Of a stretch of DNA of 64,000 bases, positions 11,046 to 19,462 are shown one piece after another. The notes beneath the pieces were generated by a model. It did not search any database, was not told the origin of the DNA, and was given only the letters and a program-made list of their open reading frames with translations. The translations under genes were made by a program, and so were the position numbers. Origin of the DNA: JAVVHH01 sp965199665 (lineage in GTDB: Bacteria; Pseudomonadota; Alphaproteobacteria; Acetobacterales; Acetobacteraceae); the NCBI GenBank assembly GCA_965199665.1, contig OZ241208.1, forward strand, positions 1 to 64,000, in the 5' to 3' direction. Position 1 is the first letter of the stretch, and each line of letters begins with the position of its first letter.

Positions 11046-11596
11046 AACGGCACGTCGCGGCGCGGGGCGACGACGAGGTCGGGGCCGGGCTTGCCGCGCT
11101 GCGGCACCAGCCGGATGCGGATCAGCTCGGGCATCTGGCCCTTCGGCAGGACGGCCGCCCAAGCGCCGGCATAGTAATAGGAGAAGTCGAGGCCGGCGTA
11201 GCCGCGGGCGATCTCGGTCGCGGTGGGCGGCGGCGGCGGCGCGAACGGGCGGACATGGCGCAGCGGGCTCCAATACAGCACCAACCGCCCCGCCCCGTCG
11301 CGTTGCAGCACGGCATCGATCGGGTCGTCCTGGCCGGAGAGCGACGCCACGAAACGGAGCCGGTTCGCCGTACCTTCGAGCAGCGACGGCTGGCCGAGCG
11401 GCTGCATCCCGTCGAGCAGGCGGCGCAGCGTCCGCGCCGTGGTGGCACGGTCGTCGGTGCCGGCCATCATCGTGTCCTGCCCGGCGGTGGAGAACAGCAT
11501 CAGGCGGAGGCTGCCGCCGTAGAAGGCGAGGATCAGCCCCAGAATGGCGAGCGCCACCAGCGTCTCGAGCAGGGTGAAGCCGCGCGGCTGCTTCAC
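11042..11596 (-). CDS. gspJ: Type II secretion minor pseudopilin GspJ
   Basis: The 184-residue minor pseudopilin starts at GTG 11596 with the prepilin motif RGFTLLETLVALAILGL (cut after the Gly, conserved Glu at +5). The C-terminal domain carries LSGQDDPIDAVLQRDGAG and GLDFSYYYAG, typical of GspJ. It overlaps gspI upstream and gspK downstream by 4 bp each. By family knowledge it assembles with GspI and GspK into the pseudopilus tip. Confidence 0.87.
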   Translation of the reverse strand: MKQPRGFTLLETLVALAILGLILAFYGGSLRLMLFSTAGQDTMMAGTDDRATTARTLRRLLDGMQPLGQPSLLEGTANRLRFVASLSGQDDPIDAVLQRDGAGRLVLYWSPLRHVRPFAPPPPPTATEIARGYAGLDFSYYYAGAWAAVLPKGQMPELIRIRLVPQRGKPGPDLVVAPRRDVPL

Positions 11597-11988
11597 GGGC
11601 CGACCGCCAGCCGGTCGGACACGAGCTGGACCCGGCGCTCGCCGCCATCGGCCGTCCAGCTGATGGTCACGGCGACGGTGAACAAGCGCAGCGTGCGGGG
11701 GGAGCCGGTCAGCGGCGCGTCCTGCCGTTGGCGGACGCTCACGCGCCAGGCAAAGCCGCCGCCATCGTCGCCGGCGTTGTCACCCGGCTTGAGGCTGACC
11801 GACTGGGCGGCCATGCGGGAGCGGGCGCGCTCCCAGGCAGCGCCGGTGTGGTCGGCCTGCCCGGTCGCGCGCAGGCCGGTGCTCACGGCCCCGAACAGCG
11901 CGACCCCCGCACCGGCGGCGATCACGAAGGCGATCAAGGTTTCGAGCAGGGTGAAGCCGCTTGGGAGCGGGGAGAGGCGTGGCGCCAC
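11593..11988 (-). CDS. gspI: Type II secretion minor pseudopilin GspI
   Basis: The 131-residue protein carries the prepilin motif SGFTLLETLIAFVIAAGAG. Downstream WERARSRMAAQS and the FAWRVSV beta segment fit GspI. The frame is open far upstream without an ATG; I choose GTG 11988 because GAGG lies 5 nt before it and the leader length is right. No GspG, GspH or ATPase genes accompany the trio in this window. Confidence 0.82.
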   Translation of the reverse strand: MAPRLSPLPSGFTLLETLIAFVIAAGAGVALFGAVSTGLRATGQADHTGAAWERARSRMAAQSVSLKPGDNAGDDGGGFAWRVSVRQRQDAPLTGSPRTLRLFTVAVTISWTADGGERRVQLVSDRLAVGP

Positions 11989-12092
11989 GCTGACCTCGAT
12001 CAGTCGCGCCGCTTCTACGGTGCCGCCGACGGCGGAGCAACCGACGTTCAGACCAGGCCGGGAGCCGAACAGGCCGGCTCCCGGCCGAGTAC

Positions 12093-12782
12093 TCACATCG
12101 GCGGCGTGACGCCGTCGAGGCCGACGGCGATGCCGGCCGCGCGGTTGCTGTCCTTGGCGGTGGTGACCACCACATGGCTGCCGGTCTTCATCTGGTCGCG
12201 CATGCCGGGCGCGAGCAGCACCACCGGGACGTTCGGCGGCACCAGGATCTGCTGCTCGCCACCCTTGTAGGTGACGGTCAGCTGCTTGGCGCCGTTGCTG
12301 GCCGACTGGGTAGAGACGTTGCCGTTGGTCATGCTGCTGTTGACCTTGCCGGCCGGCGCGGCCGCGGCGGTGACATTGCCGTTGGTCATGGTGCTGGACA
12401 CGGTGCCGCCGCCGGCCAGGGTGTGGTCGGGCAGCGGGTCCCAATCGTAGTGGCCGTCGCCGGCGCCGCGCATGGCTTCCGGGAAGATCACCACTTCCAA
12501 CGCGACGAGGCGGTTGCCGACGTCCTTGGTGGCAGTGCCGATGTAGCTGTTCTTGTCGATGTTATCGATGCTCGACTTGGTCACGGCGATGAAGCGCGTC
12601 TTGTCGTCGAGCATGACCTGCTCGGTCTTGCCCTCGTCGGTCTTGATGTCGACGGTATCGCCCTTGATGCCGGACACGGTGCCGCGGACGTGGGGGCTGG
12701 GAGCGGCAGCGTGAGCGAAGGTGGACGCCAGGCTCGGGGCGGCAACGACCGCAGCCGCGAGGAGAAGCTTGCGAAACGACAT
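12093..12782 (-). CDS. Secreted protein with DUF5666-like beta domain, function unknown
   Basis: The 229-residue product has a signal peptide (residues 1-25, cut near AHA). Residues ~32-100 (VRGTVSGIKGDTVDIKTDEG, then FIAVTKSSIDNI) resemble the small OB-like DUF5666 beta domain found in secreted proteins. A low-complexity middle repeats the motif SxMTNGNV twice, and a second beta-rich segment (TVTYKGGEQQILVPPNVPV) follows. It lies 105 bp upstream of gspI on the same strand and diverges from the cytochrome b gene. Being next to gsp genes it could be a type II substrate, which is only a guess. Confidence 0.7.
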   Translation of the reverse strand: MSFRKLLLAAAVVAAPSLASTFAHAAAPSPHVRGTVSGIKGDTVDIKTDEGKTEQVMLDDKTRFIAVTKSSIDNIDKNSYIGTATKDVGNRLVALEVVIFPEAMRGAGDGHYDWDPLPDHTLAGGGTVSSTMTNGNVTAAAAPAGKVNSSMTNGNVSTQSASNGAKQLTVTYKGGEQQILVPPNVPVVLLAPGMRDQMKTGSHVVVTTAKDSNRAAGIAVGLDGVTPPM

Positions 12783-12846
12783 GGCGATGACCTTGCTGTT
12801 GATGTTCGTGGGGAGGATAACTCCTTAACGCAAGAAAGGATCCATC

Positions 12847-13494
12847 GTGGCCACCTCGCTCCACCCGTCGGACGGGCAGGTCCTGTCGCCGCGCGCCCGG
12901 CCCGCGCACCCATGGCCCGTCCGGGTCATGCATTGGGTGGGCGCGTATGCCATGTTCTGCATGGTGCTCAGCGGATGGCAGATCTACAATGCGTCGCCGG
13001 ACCTGCCGATCACGGTGCCGAAATGGATGACGCTGGGCGGTTGGCTCGCGGGCGGCATCGCGTGGCATATCTCGGCCATGTGGCTGCTGATCGCCGACGG
13101 GCTGGCCTACCTCGTCTACGTCTTCGCCAGCGGGCACTTCCGCCGCACCTTTGGCGTGCCCCGGCCCGGCGACGTCGTGCGCGATACGGTGCTCGCGTTG
13201 CGCTTTGCGCTGCCGCACCAGGCCGGCGCCTACAACGCGGTGCAGCGGCTGCTCTACATCTTCGTGCTGGTCGCGTCCGTGCTGGCCGTGATCACCGGGC
13301 TGAGCATCTGGAAGCCGGTGCAGTTCGGCGTCGTCACCAATCTGTTCGGCGGCTACCCGACGGCACGGTTGATCCATCTGGGGCTGATGATCGCCATCGT
13401 GGGGTTCATCATCGTCCACCTGCTGCTGGTGGCGCTGTTCCCGCGCACGCTGATCTCCATGGTGGTCGCGACCCCGGCGGAGGATCACCGATGA
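12847..13494 (+). CDS. Cytochrome b561-like membrane subunit
   Basis: The 215-residue integral membrane protein has four predicted helices and the histidines expected to bind two b-type haems (RVMHWVGAY, IAWHISAMW, IHLGLMIAIVGFIIVHLLL). It belongs to the cytochrome b561/Ni-Fe hydrogenase cytochrome b superfamily. The start is GTG 12847 after AAAGGA. Its stop overlaps the start of the molybdopterin protein by 4 bp, so it should pass electrons between the quinone pool and that periplasmic subunit. Confidence 0.88.
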   Translation: MATSLHPSDGQVLSPRARPAHPWPVRVMHWVGAYAMFCMVLSGWQIYNASPDLPITVPKWMTLGGWLAGGIAWHISAMWLLIADGLAYLVYVFASGHFRRTFGVPRPGDVVRDTVLALRFALPHQAGAYNAVQRLLYIFVLVASVLAVITGLSIWKPVQFGVVTNLFGGYPTARLIHLGLMIAIVGFIIVHLLLVALFPRTLISMVVATPAEDHR

Positions 13495-14240
13495 AGCGGG
13501 TGTTCGACCCGGCGGGCGTGCGCGGCGAGCTCCGGTCGCTCGAGCGGCGCGGGCTGATCCGCGGCGGATTGTCGCTCGGCGCGCTGTCGCTGCTCACCGG
13601 TTGCGACCTCGGGACGGAGAGCGGGGTCAACGCCGCGCTGTGGGGGATGATGCGGATGAACGACCGGGTGCAGGCCTGGCTGTTCGACAAGGACCGGATG
13701 GCGACCACCTACCCGGCTTCCGCCATCACGCAGCCGTTCCGGTTCAACGCCTTCTACGAGGACTGGCAGGTGCGGCCGGTGCCGGACGGTTGGCAGCTCG
13801 CCGTCAGCGGCCGGGTGGACGACAAGTCGCCCTGGACGCTCGAGCGCCTGCGTGCGCTGCCGCAGGAACGCCAGATCACGCGGCACGTCTGCATCGAGGG
13901 CTGGAGCCAGGTCGGGCAATGGAGCGGGGTGCCGCTCGCGACATTTCTGCAGCGCGTGGGGGCCGACCCGCGCGCGCCCTACGTCGTGTTCAAGTGTTTC
14001 GACGGCTACTCGACCAGCATCGACATGGCCAGCGCGCAGCAACGGCAAACGATCCTGGCGCTCGACTTTCTCGACAAGCCGCTGACGCCCGCCTGGGGCG
14101 CGCCGGTGCGCCTGCGCATCCCGGTCAAGCTCGGTTTCAAGAGCGCCAAAAACGTGCAGTCGATCGAAGTGACCGACCGGTTGGAGAACAAGGGCGGCTA
14201 CTGGGAGGACCAGGGCTACAACTGGTTCTCCGGCTCCTGA
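13491..14240 (+). CDS. Molybdopterin-dependent oxidoreductase (sulfite-oxidase fold), predicted Tat lipoprotein
   Basis: The 249-residue protein has the sulfite oxidase/MsrP molybdopterin fold; the Mo-ligand cysteine is in RHVCIEGWSQVGQWSGVPL. Other family blocks are FKCFDGYSTSIDM and LRIPVKLGFKSAKNVQSIEV. The leader has a twin-arginine-like ERRGLIRGG followed by a lipobox LLTGC at residues ~38-42, so it is probably exported folded by Tat and lipid-anchored. ATG 13491 overlaps the cytochrome b stop. The pair resembles MsrPQ or YedYZ in logic, but the membrane partner is b561-like rather than MsrQ; the substrate is unknown. Confidence 0.88.
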   Translation: MKRVFDPAGVRGELRSLERRGLIRGGLSLGALSLLTGCDLGTESGVNAALWGMMRMNDRVQAWLFDKDRMATTYPASAITQPFRFNAFYEDWQVRPVPDGWQLAVSGRVDDKSPWTLERLRALPQERQITRHVCIEGWSQVGQWSGVPLATFLQRVGADPRAPYVVFKCFDGYSTSIDMASAQQRQTILALDFLDKPLTPAWGAPVRLRIPVKLGFKSAKNVQSIEVTDRLENKGGYWEDQGYNWFSGS

Positions 14241-14243
14241 TCG

Positions 14244-14273
14244 AATGCCCCCGGGGCGTAGCCGGGGGCATTT
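14244..14273. terminator. Bidirectional terminator between convergent genes
   Basis: A perfect 11-bp stem AATGCCCCCGG/CCGGGGGCATT with a 7-nt loop lies between the molybdopterin gene and the convergent helix-turn-helix gene. Short A and T tracts flank the stem, so it can work in both directions. Confidence 0.75.
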
Positions 14274-14276
14274 ACT

Positions 14277-14582
14277 TCAGACGGCCGCGGCCGCGACCTT
14301 CGCCTTGTGCTCGTTGAACTCGCGCACGCGGGTGCGGTACTTGCGGAACGCCGAGGTGCCCTCGTAGCGCGCAAAGGCCGGCACCTTTTGCGGGTGCACC
14401 TTGAGCGCCTTCGGGTTGGCGACCACGGCGAGCTGCGCGTTGCTGAGCCATTCCTGTGACAGCTGGCTTAGCGCGTTCAGTCCGTCGGGCGCCGGCAGGG
14501 CGCCGTTGCGAATGGCCTTGCGCAGCGTGCGGACGGGAACGCCGAGGTGCTTGGCGACGTCGGGGAGGCTCAGGGTGCTCAT
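14277..14582 (-). CDS. Small helix-turn-helix protein, unknown function
   Basis: The 101-residue basic protein starts with a MerR/excisionase-like helix-turn-helix: LPDVAKHLGVPVRTLRKAIRNG (residues ~6-27). The rest is Lys/Ala-rich with no recognised domain. I use ATG 14582; a TTG at 14597 would add five residues. Neither start has a good ribosome site. It lies between two hairpins, downstream of cysK on the same strand. It may bind DNA, but no target can be named. Confidence 0.6.
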   Translation of the reverse strand: MSTLSLPDVAKHLGVPVRTLRKAIRNGALPAPDGLNALSQLSQEWLSNAQLAVVANPKALKVHPQKVPAFARYEGTSAFRKYRTRVREFNEHKAKVAAAAV

Positions 14583-14627
14583 GGCAGGGTTCCGCAAATT
14601 CAGAAGGCGGGTGTTTGGCCCGGGCCC

Positions 14628-14652
14628 GGGCCCCGGGTCAAGCCCGGGGCCC
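14628..14652 (-). terminator. GC hairpin downstream of cysK
   Basis: A perfect 10-bp stem GGGCCCCGGG/CCCGGGGCCC with a 5-nt loop begins 6 bp after the cysK stop codon. There is no U-run, so efficiency is uncertain. Confidence 0.45.
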
Positions 14653-14657
14653 CGCGC

Positions 14658-15572
14658 TCACTGCGGCAGGAAGTCCGGCACCGACAGGTAACGCTCGCCG
14701 GTATCGTAGTTGAAGCCGAGGATCACGGCGCCGGGCTTGAGCTCCGGCAATTTCTTCTTGATGGCTGCCAGCGTCGCGCCGGAGGAGATGCCGACCAGCA
14801 GGCCTTCCTTGGCGGCCGATTGCCGGGCCATCTCGCGCGCCTCCTCCGCGTCGACCTGGATGACGCCGTCGATGGCGTCGCGGTGCAGGTTGGCGGGGAC
14901 GAAGCCAGCGCCGATCCCCTGGATCGGATGCGGCCCCGGCTGGCCGCCGGAGATCACCGGCGACTGGCTGGGCTCGACCGCGAACACTTGGAGGTTCGGC
15001 ATGGACGGCTTGAGCAACTCGGCGCAAGCCGTGATGTGTCCGCCAGTGCCGACGCCGGTGATGATGGCGTCGATGCCGTCGGGGAAGTCCTCCAGGATTT
15101 CCGGCACGGTAGTGCGGCGATGCACATCGATGTTGGCCGGATTCTCGAATTGCTGCGGGATCCAGGAACCCGGCATCGTCGACCGCAACTCCTCAGCCTT
15201 CGCGATGGCCGCCTTCATGCCGCCCTCGCGCGGGGTCAGCTCGAATTGCGCGCCATAGGCCTGCATGAGGCGGCGCCGCTCGACGGACATGCTTTCCGGC
15301 ATGACCAGGACCAGCCGGTAGCCCTTCACGGCGGCCGCCATGGCCAGGCCGACGCCCGTGTTGCCGGAGGTCGGCTCGATGATGGTGCCGCCGGGCTGGA
15401 GCTGGCCGCTGGCCTCCGCCGCCTCTATCATGGCGATGCCGATCCGGTCCTTGATGGAGCCGCCCGGATTGGACCGCTCCGACTTCACCCAAACCTCCGC
15501 ATCGGGGAACAGCCGGGACAGCCGGATGTGCGGCGTCCGGCCGATCGTCTCGAGCACGCTGTTGGCTTTCAT
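14658..15572 (-). CDS. cysK: Cysteine synthase A (O-acetylserine sulfhydrylase)
   Basis: The 304-residue PLP enzyme makes cysteine from O-acetylserine and sulfide. The PLP lysine is in NPGGSIKDRIG, the substrate loop is EPTSGNTGVGLA, the phosphate loop is GVGTGGHITA, and the C-terminal Ser pocket is in VGISSGATLAA. The length matches the family (~305). ATG 15572 is 6 bp from the stop of the membrane protein gene upstream, so the two may be co-transcribed although functionally unrelated. Confidence 0.95.
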   Translation of the reverse strand: MKANSVLETIGRTPHIRLSRLFPDAEVWVKSERSNPGGSIKDRIGIAMIEAAEASGQLQPGGTIIEPTSGNTGVGLAMAAAVKGYRLVLVMPESMSVERRRLMQAYGAQFELTPREGGMKAAIAKAEELRSTMPGSWIPQQFENPANIDVHRRTTVPEILEDFPDGIDAIITGVGTGGHITACAELLKPSMPNLQVFAVEPSQSPVISGGQPGPHPIQGIGAGFVPANLHRDAIDGVIQVDAEEAREMARQSAAKEGLLVGISSGATLAAIKKKLPELKPGAVILGFNYDTGERYLSVPDFLPQ

Positions 15573-15578
15573 GCGTCC

Positions 15579-17273
15579 CTATCCTTTTGGTGTAGGCGCG
15601 ACCGCCCCGTTGCAGACGGGCACAAGCGTTCCGCGGAGTTCGCTTTCGTCCAAACGTAGCCGGTAGATGCCGCGTTCCGGCACTTGCTCGCATAACAGGG
15701 CCGTTCGCTGGTCGCCGAGGTCGATGCCGAGCGCGACCGGGGGCAGGGGTCCGACGCCGTTGCGCGTGTAGTCCTTGCCGAGCTTCATATAGGGAACCTT
15801 CTGCCACGGGACGTAGAGCTCCTCGACATAGGAGGGCACGAGCACCAGGGCCGGGGCCGGGGCGGTCGCGGCAAGCTCGAACGGGGCACCTCGGCGTTGC
15901 ACCATCAGGTGGGCGAAGTATGCGAAACCGATGGTGAAGCCGATGAAGCTGGCGAGCTGCACGGTGGCCAGGCGGAGCGGATCCACACGCAGGCGGCCCA
16001 ATTGCCAGAATGTGCCCGTGATCGGCAACCCGGCGGCGATCGTCACCGGCATCGCCACAAAGGCCAAATACCAATAGCGCGGCCCGTATTGATAGCCGCC
16101 CTCGTCGGGGTAGAAAAAGAAGAAGACCACGATCGTCGGCCAGAGCAGATCGAACCAGCGCAGGCTCCGCGTCGTGACCCGGTGCCACAACGCCACGGCA
16201 TACAAGGGTAGAAGCAGGACGGGCGCGAAATCCTGCCAGTCGGCGAACCACCCAACCGTGTGCAGCAAGCCGCGTCCAGCGGAATGCTCTCCATTGTCGA
16301 TGCCGGACGAGTTGAGGCCGAAGCCGATTCCCGGTGAGACCCAGGCCAGCGTGGTGGTGAACGGCGAGCCGGTGATGCGCCAATTGTAGAACAACAACAT
16401 CAGCGTGATCGGCGCGGCGCCGACGGCAGCGGGCAACGCCCAGCGCACGAAGCGCAGCCGGTGCCGCACCAGCCCCTCGATCGCGAACAGGCTAAAGGCG
16501 AGCAGGAAGGTCTCGTAACGCGTGGCCAGCAGCACGGAGAAGCCGACGCCGATGCCGACGCGATTGAGCGACGCCGGGCTGCGGTGGTCGCGCAAGTCGA
16601 GCCAGATGATACCCAGCAGCGCCGCGGCCGTGAGCGAGTGATTGAAGAAGGAGGCGTTGTTGAACAGCGTGAATGGCGCCGCCAACCCCAGCACGAGCGC
16701 GGCCAAGCGAACCGCCGGGGTGATCGGCAGGTTTTGCAGCGCCCGCAGCATGAATACCCCGGCCAGTAGTCCGACTACGGCATTGGCGAATTGCGGGATG
16801 CCGATCAGCTTGAAGGGCAGCAGCACGGCCGGCCACCCCGGGATGCACTGGGACAAGCGTTGGTCGCCGTGGCCGCCGATGTAGAAGGTTTCCAGCACGT
16901 CCCGCAGTGGCGCGGGGTAGGCCTGGTTCCAGAACCGGCCCTGCGCGAGCGTGTCGGCCACGAAGTTGTAGCCGTACTCGTCGCCCGAGTTCGGAAAGGC
17001 TTGTAGGGCGCCCTGCGCGAGGAGCCCCGAGACGACGAAGCAGCCGACGAGCAGGGCCGCGACACCCCAGCGCGGGGGCGACATCGGCTTTGTGCTGAGG
17101 CGCAGAATGATCGCGGCGGTCACGACCGCGTAGACGATCTGCAGCGCGTAGATTCTGCGGCCGGGATGCCAGAGATGGACCAGCAGCGCTTCCGTGAAGC
17201 CGAGCACAACGAGGAGTGCCAGCACCAGCAGGCCGGGCCCGGTCCAACCGGTGCGGCGGGTCGGGTCGAGCAT
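15579..17273 (-). CDS. Polytopic membrane protein, GT-C glycosyltransferase-like
   Basis: The 564-residue protein has about ten to twelve membrane helices. A large first periplasmic loop carries FPNSGDEYGYNFVADTLAQG, whose acidic SGDEYGY resembles the metal/lipid-sugar-binding motif of GT-C transferases (ArnT/PMT type). The C-terminal ~110 residues are soluble and periplasmic (SYVEELYVPWQKVPYMKLG). By family it would transfer a sugar from a polyprenyl-phosphate donor, acceptor unknown. A run of Phe, VVFFFFYPDEGGYQYGPRYW, is a second likely active-face loop. ATG 17273 follows a short intergenic stretch after secB. Confidence 0.7.
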   Translation of the reverse strand: MLDPTRRTGWTGPGLLVLALLVVLGFTEALLVHLWHPGRRIYALQIVYAVVTAAIILRLSTKPMSPPRWGVAALLVGCFVVSGLLAQGALQAFPNSGDEYGYNFVADTLAQGRFWNQAYPAPLRDVLETFYIGGHGDQRLSQCIPGWPAVLLPFKLIGIPQFANAVVGLLAGVFMLRALQNLPITPAVRLAALVLGLAAPFTLFNNASFFNHSLTAAALLGIIWLDLRDHRSPASLNRVGIGVGFSVLLATRYETFLLAFSLFAIEGLVRHRLRFVRWALPAAVGAAPITLMLLFYNWRITGSPFTTTLAWVSPGIGFGLNSSGIDNGEHSAGRGLLHTVGWFADWQDFAPVLLLPLYAVALWHRVTTRSLRWFDLLWPTIVVFFFFYPDEGGYQYGPRYWYLAFVAMPVTIAAGLPITGTFWQLGRLRVDPLRLATVQLASFIGFTIGFAYFAHLMVQRRGAPFELAATAPAPALVLVPSYVEELYVPWQKVPYMKLGKDYTRNGVGPLPPVALGIDLGDQRTALLCEQVPERGIYRLRLDESELRGTLVPVCNGAVAPTPKG

Positions 17274-17337
17274 AGGGTGTCTTTCGCGAGGTCGGAGAGG
17301 CCCGGGGCCGGAGCGGCTCGCGTCCGGCTCGCCTAAA

Positions 17338-17832
17338 TCACGCTATGGCGCCGGCAGCCTGACCGCGGCGGCTCTGCCACAGAGCGACGAAGTCGATCGG
17401 CTGCAGCAGCACCGGCGGGAAGCCGCCATCGCGGGTCACGTCGGCCAGGATGTTGCGCGCGTAGGGGAAAAGCAGCCGCGGGCACTCGACGAGCAGCACC
17501 GGCTCCACCGATTCCGGCGGTACGCCAGTCAGCGTGAACACGCCACAGAAGGAGAGCTCGGCGATGAACACCGGCTTGCCGTCGTTGGCGGGCGCGCCGT
17601 TCGGCGCGGCCGGGGCTTCCATTGCCTCGGCCTTGATCTGCAGCGTCACCTCGAACACTTCCTGCCCGTCCGTGATGCGGCGTGCCTGGACATCGAGGTT
17701 GATATTGACGTTGGGCTGCGCCTTGAGCGTGGAGAACACTTCCGGCGCGTTCGGGACCTCGAAGGACAGGTCCTTCACGTATTGGGCGTTGACCACCAGC
17801 GGCGGGACTTGCTGGGTCGGAGCGTCGGACAT
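17338..17832 (-). CDS. secB: Protein-export chaperone SecB
   Basis: The 164-residue chaperone holds preproteins unfolded and delivers them to SecA. Typical alphaproteobacterial SecB sequence is seen: LVVNAQYVKDLSFEVPNAPE, FIAELSFCGVFTLTG, LLVECPRLLFPYARNILADV and GGFPPVLLQPIDFVALW. The frame is open upstream, but ATG 17832 with AGG before it matches family length (~160). The insertion EAPAAPNGAPANDG (residues ~86-99) is Ala/Pro-rich. It is transcribed away from the TIM44-like gene, a neighbourhood common in alphaproteobacteria. Confidence 0.95.
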   Translation of the reverse strand: MSDAPTQQVPPLVVNAQYVKDLSFEVPNAPEVFSTLKAQPNVNINLDVQARRITDGQEVFEVTLQIKAEAMEAPAAPNGAPANDGKPVFIAELSFCGVFTLTGVPPESVEPVLLVECPRLLFPYARNILADVTRDGGFPPVLLQPIDFVALWQSRRGQAAGAIA

Positions 17833-18098
17833 GGGAACCTCGGGATCAGCGTTTGGGACAGGGCGATCGGGAGTTGGCGCGGTAGCATGGGCGGGAGAGG
17901 CGCGCCAGGCGGTTGGGCCGGGCCGGGAGGGGTCACTGCCCGGTAGCGGCCAACTCGGCATTGATCGTGTGGGCGGTGGTCGAACGACACTCTCCCGGCC
18001 GTTGCGCCAGATACCATCCTCCCCTGCAGTGCACGGGTGCGAACGCTATCATTCGCGGCAGGTCGGCCTCCGCCGCGAGGGCGTCGTTGAAGGCGCCG
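17833..18098. other. 266-bp region between secB and the histidine phosphatase, no convincing gene
   Basis: This region should hold the secB promoter. A minus-strand frame continues to 17933 and includes CRGGWYLAQRPGECRS, which looks protein-like, with an ATG at 18052 (39 codons). It has no ribosome site, and I cannot support it as a gene. Confidence 0.35.
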
Positions 18099-18653
18099 TC
18101 AGTGCTTCCAGACGATCTCCGCGGGGGCGGGGGCGGCCGGGTCGAAGAGGAGGTGGTCGCCATTGGCGACGCTCTGGCCGGTCAGCGACAGGATGAACCC
18201 CCAATGACTGACCACCAGTGTTTCGGCCGCGTCCGGACGGCCGGCCCAGGTGGCGCGGAACGCGGCGGCGCGGGCCAGCACGCCGTCGGTGGGCTCCTCC
18301 TCCGTCGGCCACCAGCGTTCGTCGATCGCGGCGAAGTCATGGTCGGGCCACGCCGTCACCAGCGACGAGCGGTGCGAGCCGATGTCGCAGGCAAAGGCGT
18401 AGCGCTCGCGCACCGCATCCGTGACGATCACGGGCAGGCCGAGCGCGCGGGCGATCGGCGCGGCGGTCTGCAGCGCCCGGGTATAGGGCGAGACCACGAT
18501 GCGGCGCAGCCCGGCGCCCGCCAGCGTCACCGCCGCCTGCTCGGCCTGCTCATGGCCGAGCGGCGTGAGCTTCGGGTCCTCGATTCCCGGGTCGATCCGG
18601 GTACGGCTGAAGTGAAGATTGAACTCGCTCTGGCCATGGCGCAGCAGGATCAT
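18099..18653 (-). CDS. Histidine phosphatase family protein
   Basis: The 184-residue protein is a phosphoglycerate-mutase-like phosphatase. The phospho-histidine motif is at the very start (MILLRHGQSEFN), the second Arg block is VSPYTRALQTA, and the second catalytic His is in VVSHWGFILSLTG. The length fits small SixA/GpmB-like members. ATG 18653 is required because the RHG motif begins at residue 5; the upstream extension is non-homologous. Substrate is unknown. Its 5' end is divergent from the TIM44-like gene, and the 128 bp between them holds both promoters. Confidence 0.88.
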   Translation of the reverse strand: MILLRHGQSEFNLHFSRTRIDPGIEDPKLTPLGHEQAEQAAVTLAGAGLRRIVVSPYTRALQTAAPIARALGLPVIVTDAVRERYAFACDIGSHRSSLVTAWPDHDFAAIDERWWPTEEEPTDGVLARAAAFRATWAGRPDAAETLVVSHWGFILSLTGQSVANGDHLLFDPAAPAPAEIVWKH

Positions 18654-18781
18654 TGGCCCAACTACCGCCCGCCGGGCCGCGGCACAACGCGCCCCGTGTC
18701 TCAATGCGCGCAACAATCGGGCTTGGCCGTCGTTGTTTCGCGGCGCGCTCCCCACCACCTCTGGGACACTTGAAGGAATTC

Positions 18782-19462
18782 ATGATGGGCGGAACCGGAA
18801 GTTTCCCGATCGACCTGGTGTTGTTCGGCATGATCGCGGCGTTTCTGGTGTTGCGCCTGCGCAGCATCCTCGGCAAGCGATCCGGCTTCGAACGGCAGGA
18901 GCAGGCGGGCCGCGGCCCGGTCGCTGTGCCGGGTATGGGCCGTCCGGTGCCGGCCACGATCGATGCCAAGGCCGAGCCCGCCGCCCCCGTTCGCCCGCTG
19001 CCCGACCCGGCTTCCCCGGCCGGCGTGGCACTGGCGCAGATGCGGACCATCGATCGCCAATTCAGCCCGGAGCGCTTCATCGCCGGTGCCGACGCGGCGT
19101 TCCGCTTGATCGTGCAGGGCTTTGCCGCCGGTGACCGGGTCGCATTGCGCCCGTTGCTGAACGACGAGACCTACCGCAACTTCGAGACCGCCATCGCCGC
19201 GCGCGAGGCGGCGGGCGAGACCCAGAAGGGCGAGATCAAGTCGATCGAGCACGCAACCATCGAGGCGGCGTCGGTGACCGGGACGGTTGGCGCCATCACC
19301 GTCAAGTTCGTGTCCGACCAGGTGTCCGAAACGCTGGACCGCGAGGGGCGCCCGGTCGCCGGCACCGATGCGGTGACCGAGATCACGGACATTTGGACGT
19401 TCGAGCGTGACCTCGCGCAAGCCGACCCGGCCTGGCGCCTGACGGAGGCGCGCTCCGGCTAG
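18782..19462 (+). CDS. TIM44-like membrane-anchored protein
   Basis: The 226-residue protein has an N-terminal membrane helix (IDLVLFGMIAAFLVLRLRSIL), a Pro/Ala linker and a C-terminal TIM44/TolA-binding-like domain (residues ~85-225: FSPERFIAGADAAFRLIVQG, LRPLLNDETYRNFETAI, VSDQVSETLDREG, ITDIWTFERDL). Bacterial TIM44-like proteins are inner-membrane proteins of unclear role, linked to membrane protein handling in alphaproteobacteria. AAGGA precedes two consecutive ATGs; I use the first, and the second (18785) has better spacing. Its TAG abuts the GTG of the next gene. Confidence 0.88.
   Translation: MMGGTGSFPIDLVLFGMIAAFLVLRLRSILGKRSGFERQEQAGRGPVAVPGMGRPVPATIDAKAEPAAPVRPLPDPASPAGVALAQMRTIDRQFSPERFIAGADAAFRLIVQGFAAGDRVALRPLLNDETYRNFETAIAAREAAGETQKGEIKSIEHATIEAASVTGTVGAITVKFVSDQVSETLDREGRPVAGTDAVTEITDIWTFERDLAQADPAWRLTEARSG

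Noticed and set aside
17933..18163. Possible 39- to 76-codon minus-strand gene upstream of secB
   Set aside because: Part of the translation looks protein-like, but it overlaps the phosphatase end, has no ribosome site and matches no family I know.
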